DNA of 15,262 nt, taken from contig JAKBSB010000009.1 in assembly GCA_021845155.1 (NCBI GenBank), positions 1 through 15,262 of the forward strand, in the 5' to 3' direction. Both the position numbers and the translations under genes were made by a program. The notes below the pieces were generated by a model. It saw only the letters and a program-made list of their open reading frames with translations, was not told the origin of the DNA and searched no databases. Origin of the DNA: Thermoplasmata archaeon. GTDB taxonomy: Archaea; Thermoplasmatota; Thermoplasmata; Thermoplasmatales; Thermoplasmataceae. Position 1 is the first letter of the stretch, and every line of letters starts with the position of its first letter. Shown here one piece after another: positions 1 to 6,958 of this stretch.

Positions 1-1
1 G

Positions 2-67
2 GTAGATCAGAGGATAATAGAGCCTACGGAGGAGGATCTGGAAGTGCTCCGGGAGGCTAGGAAATAG
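2..67 (+). CDS. C-terminal end of a gene entering from the left edge
   Basis: A reading frame is open from the window edge and ends at a TAG at 65-67. It reads as 21 residues rich in Glu and Arg, with a helical tail ending in LREARK. The codons look natural, and the stop lies 46 bases before the AbiEii-like gene on the same strand. Type IV toxins are usually preceded by their antitoxin gene, so this could be the end of such an antitoxin. The fragment is too short to recognise, so that is only a guess from position. It might instead belong to an unrelated gene. Confidence 0.45.
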   Translation, partial: VDQRIIEPTEEDLEVLREARK

Positions 68-113
68 GCAATAAGAACCATAGAGATTAATTCCGGGATA
101 AGCCTTCTAATTC

Positions 114-884
114 ATGCGGAAAGTAAGTTACAGGGAAGCTCTTGTTTTAATTGGAGGCTGGGTGCCATATCTACTTTTGGAGTCTCACACGGTCCCGGGA
201 GACAATTTTAGGCACGTCGGCTCAATAGACATTGATCTTATTGTGGACCCTAATCGTGTGAGAGATGACGATTACCAAACAATTGTGGAATTAATAGAGG
301 AAATGGAATGGGAACAAGCGCCTGGTAAGAAGTTCACGTTCGAAAAGAGCATCAAAGGAAGGGATGATGTTTATAGAGATGTAACGGTAGATTTTCTCAC
401 GCTTCCGGATCAAAGTAGGGGGAGGGAACATCGCCATAGAGGAGTACAATCCGATCTGAGTGCACGCACTATGTTTGGGGCAGAATTGGGTTTGCAGCAT
501 AATTACTGGTACAGCATGAAAGAAGAGATGCCGAATGGTGCCGTGGCGAAAGTCGATTTCAAGATGCTTGATGTAGTGGGGTGTCTTGGCACTAAAGGTA
601 TTGCGCTGGGAGATCGTTACAAACATAAAGATGCTTACGACATAGTCTCAGTATTGGATCATTATGGGGATGGTGTAAACGAGGTAATCAGGGCATTTAA
701 ACCCTTCCTGGATGAGACACAGATTCAAGAATCTCTAAAAAGATTGCGCAACATGTTTTCGAACGAAAAATCAGAAGGACCTCTGTTATATGCAGATTTT
801 CTGGAACCAGCTGACAAAGAGGAAAGGGAAGTCTTCGCACAAAGAGGTTTCATGCTTGTTTCCGAATTCTTGGCAAAGTTGTGA
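114..884 (+). CDS. AbiEii-like nucleotidyltransferase (type IV toxin family)
   Basis: This 256-residue protein has the minimal nucleotidyltransferase signature: GG at residues 14-15, then S-I-D-I-D around 37-41, with a possible third carboxylate at D93 (VDF). Further on, K161 and the RYKHKDAYDI stretch (168-177) resemble the conserved Lys...KDxxDI block of the AbiEii/AbiGii toxin family. Members of that family transfer nucleotides to RNA or tRNA acceptor ends, or to proteins, and usually act with an AbiEi-type antitoxin encoded just upstream. Only 13 residues precede the GG motif and an in-frame TAA lies at 108-110, so the N-terminal helix is short and could be truncated. No clear ribosome binding site precedes the ATG. 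It might also be a solitary housekeeping nucleotidyltransferase. The fold call is fairly safe; toxin activity is inferred. Confidence 0.75.
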   Translation: MRKVSYREALVLIGGWVPYLLLESHTVPGDNFRHVGSIDIDLIVDPNRVRDDDYQTIVELIEEMEWEQAPGKKFTFEKSIKGRDDVYRDVTVDFLTLPDQSRGREHRHRGVQSDLSARTMFGAELGLQHNYWYSMKEEMPNGAVAKVDFKMLDVVGCLGTKGIALGDRYKHKDAYDIVSVLDHYGDGVNEVIRAFKPFLDETQIQESLKRLRNMFSNEKSEGPLLYADFLEPADKEEREVFAQRGFMLVSEFLAKL

Positions 885-1036
885 TTGCATACCTACCTCT
901 TGAACATATATGAACTACGATTATCTCTATGATGAGAAACCTCAGGTATCCGGTTAAATAATTAAGTGAATATAAATGCCAGGCAAAAAATTGAGAATTT
1001 CAGGTCGTCAAACTTTCGCTTAACATCGAAATCCAA
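885..1036. other. convergent intergenic region
   Basis: This AT-rich spacer lies between the ends of the nucleotidyltransferase gene and vapC. No open frame of credible length, RNA gene or strong hairpin was seen. It presumably holds the 3' ends of both transcripts, but no clear poly-U terminator could be picked out. Confidence 0.4.
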
Positions 1037-1462
1037 TTAGATTGTAAGCTCCTCCACTTTTCTAACCTCTATCCCAATCTTTTTTGCATTATCATACATC
1101 TCTCTGTCATCTGTCAATAATGCAGAATTAAGTCTCTTACTGTAGAAAACATAAGATGCGTCATAAAATGTTAACCCAAGGGATGCGGAAAGTGTCATTA
1201 TCTCCGATATATGGAATGAAGAAAGTCTTATCACTTTGATCTTAGAGATTACCTTTTCTATTTCATTCGCCAACTCATTTATGGCATCATTCTTCAGTCC
1301 CTTTATGTGACCGTCCTTTCCTCCGGTCAGTATACTTCCTATCTCATATCCTGTGAGGTCTAATATGTATGAGTCGGTCATAATGGATCGAACTGTATCT
1401 TCAGATTCGATGAAAAACAAGGTAAATAATGAACTTGAGTCCATAATGTAGCTCGCCGTCAT
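1037..1462 (-). CDS. vapC: VapC-type PIN-domain ribonuclease toxin
   Basis: This PIN-domain protein has about 141 residues. The four expected acidic positions are visible: Asp in IMDSSS near the start, Glu in GYEIGS, Asp in TFYDASY, and the TDDREMYDNA segment near the C terminus with the pattern TDD...AKKIGI. VapC toxins are Mg-dependent endoribonucleases that cut tRNA, rRNA or mRNA and are silenced by a partner VapB. The chosen ATG at 1460-1462 lies one base after the stop of the antitoxin gene and follows an AAAGGCG ribosome-binding-like stretch. An alternative ATG at 1475-1477 would add five residues and overlap the antitoxin gene by 14 bases. The downstream position and tight coupling fit the usual antitoxin-toxin order. 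Its target is not predictable from the sequence. Confidence 0.88.
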   Translation of the reverse strand: MTASYIMDSSSLFTLFFIESEDTVRSIMTDSYILDLTGYEIGSILTGGKDGHIKGLKNDAINELANEIEKVISKIKVIRLSSFHISEIMTLSASLGLTFYDASYVFYSKRLNSALLTDDREMYDNAKKIGIEVRKVEELTI

Positions 1463-1463
1463 T

Positions 1464-1691
1464 TTATCGCCTTTCATCTCTATATTTCCTTAAATCGTTG
1501 AGAAGTTGATTTCGATCCACATTCTTAAGAATGCTATGAATCCTGGACAGGCTTTCAAGAAGTTCCTTTTCATTCTTTCTTTCGATCTCTTTTTTCAGGG
1601 AATCTCTCATGATCTCAGAAATGTTGATTTTCAATTTCCTGGCTTCAGCGAGAGTTTCTTCATCCACACGTACACTTACCAACTTCATCAT
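1464..1691 (-). CDS. vapB: VapB-type ribbon-helix-helix antitoxin
   Basis: This is a 75-residue protein. The N terminus (KLVSVRVDEETLAEARKL, residues 3-20) gives the beta strand and first helix of a ribbon-helix-helix DNA-binding domain, followed by NISEIMRDSL as the second helix. The charged C-terminal half (EIERKNEKELLESL onward) is the likely toxin-binding tail. Such proteins repress their own operon as dimers and neutralise the VapC nuclease. Two ATG codons lie in tandem at 1686-1691. The TATA-like box and palindromes just upstream leave almost no leader, so translation is probably leaderless. Its stop is one base from the vapC start, so the two genes are co-expressed. Confidence in a toxin-antitoxin pair is high; the exact VapB subfamily is uncertain. 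Confidence 0.85.
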   Translation of the reverse strand: MMKLVSVRVDEETLAEARKLKINISEIMRDSLKKEIERKNEKELLESLSRIHSILKNVDRNQLLNDLRKYRDERR

Positions 1692-1692
1692 A

Positions 1693-1713
1693 TACAGTTG
1701 TAATACGCCGTAT
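1693..1713 (-). promoter_or_regulatory. candidate VapB operator: two adjacent palindromes
   Basis: TACAGTTGTA (1693-1702; 4-base arms, 2-base centre) directly abuts ATACGCCGTAT (1703-1713; 5-base arms, 1-base centre). They lie between the TATA-like box and the start codon of the antitoxin gene. Tandem short palindromes are typical sites for ribbon-helix-helix dimers, so this is a plausible autoregulatory operator. Binding here would block the transcription start. The inference rests on position and symmetry alone. Confidence 0.5.
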
Positions 1714-1724
1714 GTATATTTAAT
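1712..1724 (-). promoter_or_regulatory. TATA-like box for vapBC
   Basis: Read on the minus strand the segment is TTAAATATACATA, an archaeal TATA-like element. Its centre is about 27 bases upstream of the first antitoxin ATG at 1691. That spacing predicts a start at or within a couple of bases of the ATG, so a leaderless mRNA. Confidence 0.5.
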
Positions 1725-1749
1725 TTATTTTTGTAATTATTGTATTTAC

Positions 1750-1771
1750 GACAGTTGACCATAAGACTGTC
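1750..1771. repeat. 6-bp perfect inverted repeat upstream of the phosphatase gene
   Basis: GACAGT at 1750-1755 and ACTGTC at 1766-1771 are perfect inverted copies separated by 10 bases. The repeat lies in the shared upstream region of vapBC and the phosphatase gene. It could be a regulator site or chance; nothing else in the window repeats it. Confidence 0.3.
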
Positions 1772-1862
1772 ACCTTCGAAGTTACTTCATAATATTACTT
1801 TGTGTGTAAGCATAGAGAGGGTGCGAATCTTCATATCTGATCATGAATATATATGGCGGTAT

Positions 1863-2453
1863 ATGACAAAAGCGTATGTAATCAGGCACGCTGAAGTTGT
1901 TGTTGAACCAGATCTACCTTCCTATCAATGGGATCTTTCTCCTGAAGCTGAAACCTCCATTAGGTGGATTTCTCGTGGAATTGAAGGAACAACTGCATCA
2001 CGTATCTATCATAGTCCAGAGAAAAAGGCATACAAAACCGCCAAATTCATCAGTGATATATTTGGAATCCCAACGGAAACCAGTTTAGACCTGAGAGAAG
2101 TAGAAAGAACGTTTCACTTCTTACCTGATGATACCTTTAATCTTCTTATCACAGAATACCTTGAGGGAAAAGGATCTGGAGCATTTGAAGACTATAAAAT
2201 TGCGCAGAATCGCGTAACCAAATGCTTTTCTAATATCGCTTCAAAAAATCATGGGAGAGATGTTATTCTGGTGTCTCACGGTCTAATTCTGACTATTTTG
2301 TACAGTTATCTTCTGCGGCGTCAACTCAACTGGATTGACTGGAAAAATATCAGGATGCCAGATTTATCTATTATTGATCTGGATAAGAATACTATAGAAC
2401 GGGGGTTTTTCTCTGCGAGGGGTAAGGAGATATCCATTCAACTTCACCCTTAA
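1863..2453 (+). CDS. histidine phosphatase superfamily protein (phosphoglycerate-mutase-like)
   Basis: This 196-residue protein starts at the ATG at 1863; the frame is open further upstream, but the catalytic motif begins only a few residues after this Met. The signature strand and catalytic histidine are visible in YVIRHAE (R8, H9), with Ala in place of the usual Gly after the His. SPEKKAYKTA (51-60) matches the family's S-P-x-x-R-A-x-x-T-A block with Lys in place of Arg. The acidic LREVE segment (77-81) and the second catalytic histidine in VSHG (H139) complete the active site. Members remove phosphate from small molecules or phosphoproteins through a phosphohistidine intermediate. The substrate cannot be deduced. 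It stands alone on the plus strand, divergent from vapBC. No firm promoter was identified, although the region from 1831 to 1856 is rich in TATA-like runs. Confidence 0.82.
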   Translation: MTKAYVIRHAEVVVEPDLPSYQWDLSPEAETSIRWISRGIEGTTASRIYHSPEKKAYKTAKFISDIFGIPTETSLDLREVERTFHFLPDDTFNLLITEYLEGKGSGAFEDYKIAQNRVTKCFSNIASKNHGRDVILVSHGLILTILYSYLLRRQLNWIDWKNIRMPDLSIIDLDKNTIERGFFSARGKEISIQLHP

Positions 2454-2711
2454 CTCACGTTAGCTATAACTGCATCTATTCAAAAAGTAATTTGCGGTTT
2501 TATGTTGCAATGATAGTGTCTTTTATTCTCTCATAGATCTCTATAGAATAGTGGCACATAAAACTGGATAGAAACTAAATTTTAGGGATAGGTGGGTATT
2601 TTCCTTCATGATGTGGTTTATTTATGGTGGGCATTATTGTGGATGTCAATCTTTCCAGTTACAATAAGCGGTTAAAAGTTAGAACCACACGGCCTTAGTT
2701 GTGTGGGTATG
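2454..2711. other. intergenic region between convergent transcripts
   Basis: No credible gene is seen in this 258-base AT-rich spacer between the phosphatase gene and the end of the large minus-strand operon. It has T-rich stretches such as 2519-2531 that could end the phosphatase transcript, and one hairpin near its right end, listed separately. Confidence 0.4.
2685..2706 (-). terminator. hairpin just beyond the operon's last stop codon
   Basis: CCACAC (2685-2690) and GTGTGG (2701-2706) form a perfect 6-bp stem with a 10-base loop. It begins six bases after the stop codon of the last minus-strand operon gene, and the following minus-strand sequence contains a short T run. It may contribute to transcript end formation or mRNA stability. 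Archaeal terminators are mainly oligo-U tracts, so a true terminator role is uncertain. Confidence 0.3.
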
Positions 2712-3590
2712 TCAGAGAACTCCTTCCCTCTTGAGCTCCATCTCTGTTTCCTCCATCTTCCTCTTTGCCAGGTTGTCTGCGGATTTTGAGCTCCTCCTGA
2801 CAGCGACAACCATTATTAGTATTGCCAGGGAGACACCAAATATCTGGAGCCCGTACCTTGACATTATGTCGACAACAATGAAGACTGCCAGACCAATGAA
2901 TGCTCCTGCCACTATTGGGTAAGGGAGTGAATTTGCCCTTATGGGTCTGTCTTCATCTTTCTCAATGAGAAAGGATGCTATGAAGCCCACCACTACAAAT
3001 GCAAATGTCACAAGAAGGATTGGATCGATATTGAAATGAGTATCTGCAAGTGGAAGAGCCAGCTGATAACCATTCAGGATCAGTGTGTAAAGTGCCAGTG
3101 CCTCCCTGAGATAAACTGACGATGCTGCTGTGAAATAACTTACACCGGTGTATGTCATCGTATGTGCTATAGCGAGCTGATCCAGGAAGGTGCCAAGGGA
3201 AAGAAACAGGTATGTTATGGAACCGTGTATCCTTTTGGCAAATATACCCTCCACAGCAAATATAATTCCAAGGCTGAAGATGAAGGTGATGGCAGTGGTT
3301 ATAGTTAGAGGAATCCTTATCCCTCCTATCAGGAATATTGGGGCTATTATGTTTGCCTCGGTAAGGGATGTATTAAGAAAAATAAGAGCACCAGTGAGAG
3401 CTGCAACGGGATAAACGAACTTTGAGATTTTCTTTGGTGTCAGGTGTTTCACAAACGGTATGGCCACAATTAACACAAGCATGGAGATGTAAAGCGTCGT
3501 GGCTATTTTTGGCACTACGTAGAATATCAGAAGAATCGCTGGTGATATTATGAGAAGATTTACCGGTATTCTTTTCACAGATTCATCCAC
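2712..3590 (-). CDS. multi-span membrane protein, last gene of the MoxR operon
   Basis: This 292-residue protein is not recognised by family. It shows roughly eight hydrophobic segments. Examples are near residues 10-30, 33-47 and 58-75, and the last two flank IVDIMSRYG close to the C terminus. A charged cytoplasmic-looking tail (ADNLAKRKMEETEMELKREG) follows. A charged loop, EKDEDRPIRAN, separates the sixth and seventh spans. The start ATG at 3588-3590 directly abuts the stop of the upstream DUF58 gene, so translation is probably coupled. Integral membrane proteins are common in MoxR-DUF58 loci. I infer that it provides a membrane platform for that complex, but no transport or enzymatic motif is visible. 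Confidence 0.75.
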   Translation of the reverse strand: MDESVKRIPVNLLIISPAILLIFYVVPKIATTLYISMLVLIVAIPFVKHLTPKKISKFVYPVAALTGALIFLNTSLTEANIIAPIFLIGGIRIPLTITTAITFIFSLGIIFAVEGIFAKRIHGSITYLFLSLGTFLDQLAIAHTMTYTGVSYFTAASSVYLREALALYTLILNGYQLALPLADTHFNIDPILLVTFAFVVVGFIASFLIEKDEDRPIRANSLPYPIVAGAFIGLAVFIVVDIMSRYGLQIFGVSLAILIMVVAVRRSSKSADNLAKRKMEETEMELKREGVL

Positions 3591-4904
3591 TTAATACCCC
3601 TCGTTTGTCATCTTTCCATACCTGTATTCCGACATGAGCCTCATGAGAAGATCATTCTCTTTCGCAACGGAGCTTTTTATCCCCATGCTCTGGAAGAATT
3701 TTGCAACATTGCTCAGGTATCCTCTCTCCACAATGCCTGCACTGAAAAGCAACTTCTCATAAACAGGATCGTCCCTTTTTTCGACAAAGCTGTCTGGATC
3801 AACCAGAAATACAAAAACCCGCTTCCCTATCTTGTAATCGTTGGGATTCCCGCGACTGAAAGATTCTGGATATGAGAATGGGCTAATGAGGAATATTAGA
3901 GCATTCTTCTTGATTCTCTTTTTTACCTTTTCCATTACTGACAGTATGTTAAAGGTACCATCCGGCCTGATTTCCGATACAAGTTTTTCGAGATTTTTTA
4001 CTGATTCCTCTGATTTTGTGGGTGTTATGAAATGATCATGTGCAGATGAATCTATCATGAATCCTACACCGTCATGGTTTTTCAATATTGCATATGCCGC
4101 ATTAATGACCACGTTTACAATACTGTCATACATCCTCTTCTCGGCAGTGCCCTGATTTACGTTCCAGCTGTAGTCCATTGCGAATATGACATCGATAGGT
4201 TTCTCCTCCTCCATCTGCTTTATGTAAAGATCCTCCCCGTTTATTGCACCATAACGGTTCCATGCCACGTATCTGAAATCATCGCTTTCAGTGTACTGCC
4301 TGACACCATAGAAATCATATCCCTGGCCAACTTTCCTGGAATAGTGCACACCCATGTAGAAAACAAAGTTGCTGAGCCTTTCACTTCTATGGGTATGTAT
4401 ATCAGCAATTGCGGGAGAAACACTGACCTCATCAACACTTGGTATGGTGTATTCAACAAGGCAGAGCTTCATCGGGTCCTGGGTGTATATTTTGACAGGC
4501 CCGATTTTGTATTTTCCTATTGCTATTGATTCTATTGAATACTCTTTTGTAACCTCCTCTCCCGGTTCAAGCGAAAGAAATCCCTCATACTGGCCGGATG
4601 ATTTGAAAACATCTGAAAGTGTGTCAAAATAGTGAAAATAGACCCTTTTTTTCCCTCTGTTGCTGAAAACTATCTCTATATTTACAGACTGGAATTTCCT
4701 TGAACTTTTACCGGGCATTATACGCTTAGTGTCCACATTGTAAAGATCCAGGGCCGGTCCCCTGTTGAATAGAAGTATATCCGAAGAAACGACAAAAAAC
4801 AGGATCACTGAAAGCGCTATGTAGTACGGGTATCCCAGCAGTAGGGATTCAAAAATTCCATAAGACAGTATCGCCAGCAGAAGATATCCTGATTTCCTTA
4901 TCAT
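3591..4904 (-). CDS. DUF58 / vWA-like membrane-anchored protein
   Basis: This 437-residue protein begins with two hydrophobic segments (about 6-24 and 27-46), then a beta-rich region. The DUF58 signature follows: YDFYGVRQYTESDDFRYVAW (197-216), an RYG and then the DLYIKQMEEE strand. Next comes VIFAMDYSWN (239-248), which resembles a degenerate vWA metal site (D-x-S-x-N instead of D-x-S-x-S). DUF58 proteins are encoded next to MoxR AAA+ ATPases in many prokaryotes and are thought to be their adaptors or clients at the membrane. The gene overlaps the moxR stop by four bases and abuts the next gene. The family call is strong; the cellular role is only inferred from the conserved pairing. Confidence 0.87.
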   Translation of the reverse strand: MIRKSGYLLLAILSYGIFESLLLGYPYYIALSVILFFVVSSDILLFNRGPALDLYNVDTKRIMPGKSSRKFQSVNIEIVFSNRGKKRVYFHYFDTLSDVFKSSGQYEGFLSLEPGEEVTKEYSIESIAIGKYKIGPVKIYTQDPMKLCLVEYTIPSVDEVSVSPAIADIHTHRSERLSNFVFYMGVHYSRKVGQGYDFYGVRQYTESDDFRYVAWNRYGAINGEDLYIKQMEEEKPIDVIFAMDYSWNVNQGTAEKRMYDSIVNVVINAAYAILKNHDGVGFMIDSSAHDHFITPTKSEESVKNLEKLVSEIRPDGTFNILSVMEKVKKRIKKNALIFLISPFSYPESFSRGNPNDYKIGKRVFVFLVDPDSFVEKRDDPVYEKLLFSAGIVERGYLSNVAKFFQSMGIKSSVAKENDLLMRLMSEYRYGKMTNEGY

Positions 4905-5869
4905 TTGGGTGTGTCAACTTCCGAAATTATTTCATCAATAATCCTGTTGAGAGACCCAAGCATGTCGTTGCCGTTCTCTATCATTGCTTCGGGTCTTAAT
5001 ATTAAACGGTGATTCAGGAGCTCACGGCTTAGATATTTTATATCTTCAGGTATGACGTAATCCCTTCCGTTTAAGAATGCGTTGGCCTTTGCCGCGTTGA
5101 GATATTTTGTTGTTGTCCTTGGGCTGGCACCAACAAATATGAGATCGTGTTCCCGTGTTTTCCTTATTATATCCACAATGTATGATATGATCTCCTCACT
5201 GGCATAGACCTTCTTCATCTCTCCCCTGAGCATAATGATCTTGGAACCATCCAGTACTGATTCCTCATCTGATGGAGGTTCTATGATCGATTTCAGTATT
5301 CTCAATTCCTCATCCCTTGTTGGGTAGGTGAGGATGCACCTGAAGAGAAACCTGTCCATGAGGGCTTCCGCCAGTGGAAATGTTCCCTCCTGTTCTATGG
5401 GGTTCTGTGTTGCAATTGCAAGGAACGGTTCAGGTAGTGGATTTATTTCTCCACCTACTGAAACGTGCCTTTCTTCCATGCCCTCCAGAAGTGCAGACTG
5501 CACCTTTGGTGGAGTCCTGTTTATTTCATCGGCAAGGAGGACATTTGCAAATATTGGGCCCTTCCTGAACTCCATTTTTCTTGTTTCAAGATTAAATACT
5601 ATGCTTCCTGTGATATCTGATGGGAGCATATCCGGAGTGAACTGGATTCTCTTGAAGTCCATACACAGATTTTTTGCAAATTCGCTTGCTAGCATAGTTT
5701 TTGCCAGTCCCGGAACACCCTCCAGAAGAATGTGGTTGCCACTCATTAGTGAGATGAACATGAACCTGATTACCTTCTCTGATCCAATGACTCTCCTCCC
5801 TATGGCATTCTCAATGTCCCTTACACTTTTTCTTACATCCTGCAGATCTGATAAATCAAGTTCCGTCAT
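4901..5869 (-). CDS. MoxR-family AAA+ ATPase
   Basis: This 322-residue protein has the normal length for the family. Walker A is GVPGLAKT (51-58) and Walker B is LLADE (111-115), followed by INRTPPKVQSALLEGMEE. Sensor 1 is ATQNP (153-157), followed by the EGTFPLAEALMDRF segment characteristic of MoxR. A C-terminal lid with GASPRTTTKYL supplies sensor 2. MoxR ATPases act as chaperone-like remodelers, for example in metal insertion or assembly of vWA-domain complexes. Here the gene overlaps its upstream neighbour by four bases and the downstream DUF58 gene by four bases, the classic MoxR-DUF58 arrangement. The protein should be cytoplasmic and membrane-associated through its partners. The specific client is unknown; the secreted protein of the same operon is a candidate. 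Confidence 0.95.
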   Translation of the reverse strand: MTELDLSDLQDVRKSVRDIENAIGRRVIGSEKVIRFMFISLMSGNHILLEGVPGLAKTMLASEFAKNLCMDFKRIQFTPDMLPSDITGSIVFNLETRKMEFRKGPIFANVLLADEINRTPPKVQSALLEGMEERHVSVGGEINPLPEPFLAIATQNPIEQEGTFPLAEALMDRFLFRCILTYPTRDEELRILKSIIEPPSDEESVLDGSKIIMLRGEMKKVYASEEIISYIVDIIRKTREHDLIFVGASPRTTTKYLNAAKANAFLNGRDYVIPEDIKYLSRELLNHRLILRPEAMIENGNDMLGSLNRIIDEIISEVDTPK

Positions 5870-6375
5870 AGAACCCTCCCCTGTTCCATCTTTTCTATCT
5901 CCACTATGCTGAATTTCAGCTTTTTCACCTGTGCATACGTTTCAAGTATCCTGTTGAAGGTCTGTTTTCTGAGTTCCAGTCCTTTTTTCTTCCTTCTTGA
6001 ATAAGAGGACTGGCTCATGCTTTCATATTTTGAATACTGCTTCATGAGAATTTTAAGTTGTTCTCTGATCCTTTCCATATTCTCCATCTCCTTGAGAATT
6101 GGATTGAGATAATGCCTGTAATCATCATTTTTAATGAACTCAAGCTCCCTGTTGAAAAAATCAGTAGGAACTATGAATTTCTCCCTTTTCTGCTCCAGAG
6201 TGGGCAGACTGTCTATTTTTGTTTTCCTGGACCTTCTCTGAAGCGAGAAGGTGGCTCCGAATATCAGTACAATGGGAATGAGGAATCTGAGCAGAAGAAG
6301 AGGGTAAGCCCTGATGTTCTGCACCCATATACCGAAAAAATACCCAATGACACTACTCAGGGCTGACAATTTCAC
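5866..6375 (-). CDS. single-span membrane protein with cytoplasmic coiled-coil
   Basis: This 169-residue protein is not recognised by family. A long hydrophobic stretch covers about residues 8-43 (one long or two short spans), ending in ATFSLQRRSRK, a positively charged stop-transfer. The remainder is charged and strongly helical, with likely coiled-coils around 85-115 (ILKEMENMERIREQLKILM) and 140-165 (RILETYAQVKKLKFSIVEIE). It overlaps the preceding gene by 23 bases and moxR by four, so expression is coupled. The architecture suggests a membrane-tethered scaffold that could recruit the MoxR ATPase. That role is inferred from topology and operon position only. Confidence 0.72.
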   Translation of the reverse strand: MKLSALSSVIGYFFGIWVQNIRAYPLLLLRFLIPIVLIFGATFSLQRRSRKTKIDSLPTLEQKREKFIVPTDFFNRELEFIKNDDYRHYLNPILKEMENMERIREQLKILMKQYSKYESMSQSSYSRRKKKGLELRKQTFNRILETYAQVKKLKFSIVEIEKMEQGRVL

Positions 6376-6949
6376 TCTCCTTCATCTTTCTGATCTCAAC
6401 GTTGGGGAAATAGAGCTTGGCTATATCCATGTAATTGTATATATCAGTCAATTTGTCCACTATTGTGCTTTCGTCAACAACAAAATCCTTTGAGAATCTT
6501 GCCTTCTCATAAAGATCAAGGTAAAAAAGAGTCAGCTTTTTCAATGCACTCAGCCTGTCAGCAAGCTTTTCATCAGGATCTGGAGCTGCAGCCATTGCCT
6601 CTACTATAGCGTGATTGTCCACATACCCTGTTTCCGGTATCTCTATGCCGAACTGTTTAAGTGACCTTATGAAAAAGTACCTGTTGCTTTCGTTTGGGAC
6701 TGAAGATTCTGAAAAATACCTGATGTAATCTTTCTTTACAGAATTGTATGCCAGTATCACTGCTTCCCTGTATTCCTCATTGCCGATGAGTTTCCTGGTT
6801 TCCACAATTGGTTCAATATCGCCTATTGTTTTTACCTCCACTATCCTCTCCATAGGATTTTCCACTGCACCTTTCCTTCTATCTTTCTTCTCTTTCTTCT
6901 GTTTGTCTGCCTTTGATTTATTTTGCGGTTTTCTGCTCAATAGTCCCAT
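6353..6949 (-). CDS. small soluble helical protein, possible DUF4129-like domain
   Basis: This 198-residue protein has a Lys/Arg-rich N terminus (about residues 5-28, PQNKSKADKQKKEKKDRRKG) and then an all-helical body without a membrane segment. The segment NEEYREAVILAYNSVKKDYI (57-76) and the following RYFFIRSLKQFGIEIP resemble, by eye, the helical cytoplasmic domain (DUF4129-like) often found in MoxR-DUF58 loci. In those proteins an 'AVxxAY' helix is followed by a short conserved linker. The match is weak and needs a profile search. The gene starts nine bases after the stop of the surface-protein gene and overlaps the next gene by 23 bases. The basic N terminus could contact lipid head groups or nucleic acid. 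Confidence 0.7.
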   Translation of the reverse strand: MGLLSRKPQNKSKADKQKKEKKDRRKGAVENPMERIVEVKTIGDIEPIVETRKLIGNEEYREAVILAYNSVKKDYIRYFSESSVPNESNRYFFIRSLKQFGIEIPETGYVDNHAIVEAMAAAPDPDEKLADRLSALKKLTLFYLDLYEKARFSKDFVVDESTIVDKLTDIYNYMDIAKLYFPNVEIRKMKESEIVSPE

Positions 6950-6958
6950 TTTATCACC

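Noticed and set aside
291..626. Minus-strand frame opposite the nucleotidyltransferase gene
   Set aside because: It is a shadow frame with no recognisable motif, overlapping a gene with clear catalytic motifs.
1740..1862. N-terminal extension of the phosphatase to the ATG at 1740
   Set aside because: The catalytic RHA motif should lie near the N terminus, and the extension has no family match.
5328..5912. 194-codon plus-strand frame opposite moxR
   Set aside because: It is the antisense of a strongly conserved ATPase; its Ser/Pro-rich composition fits a shadow.
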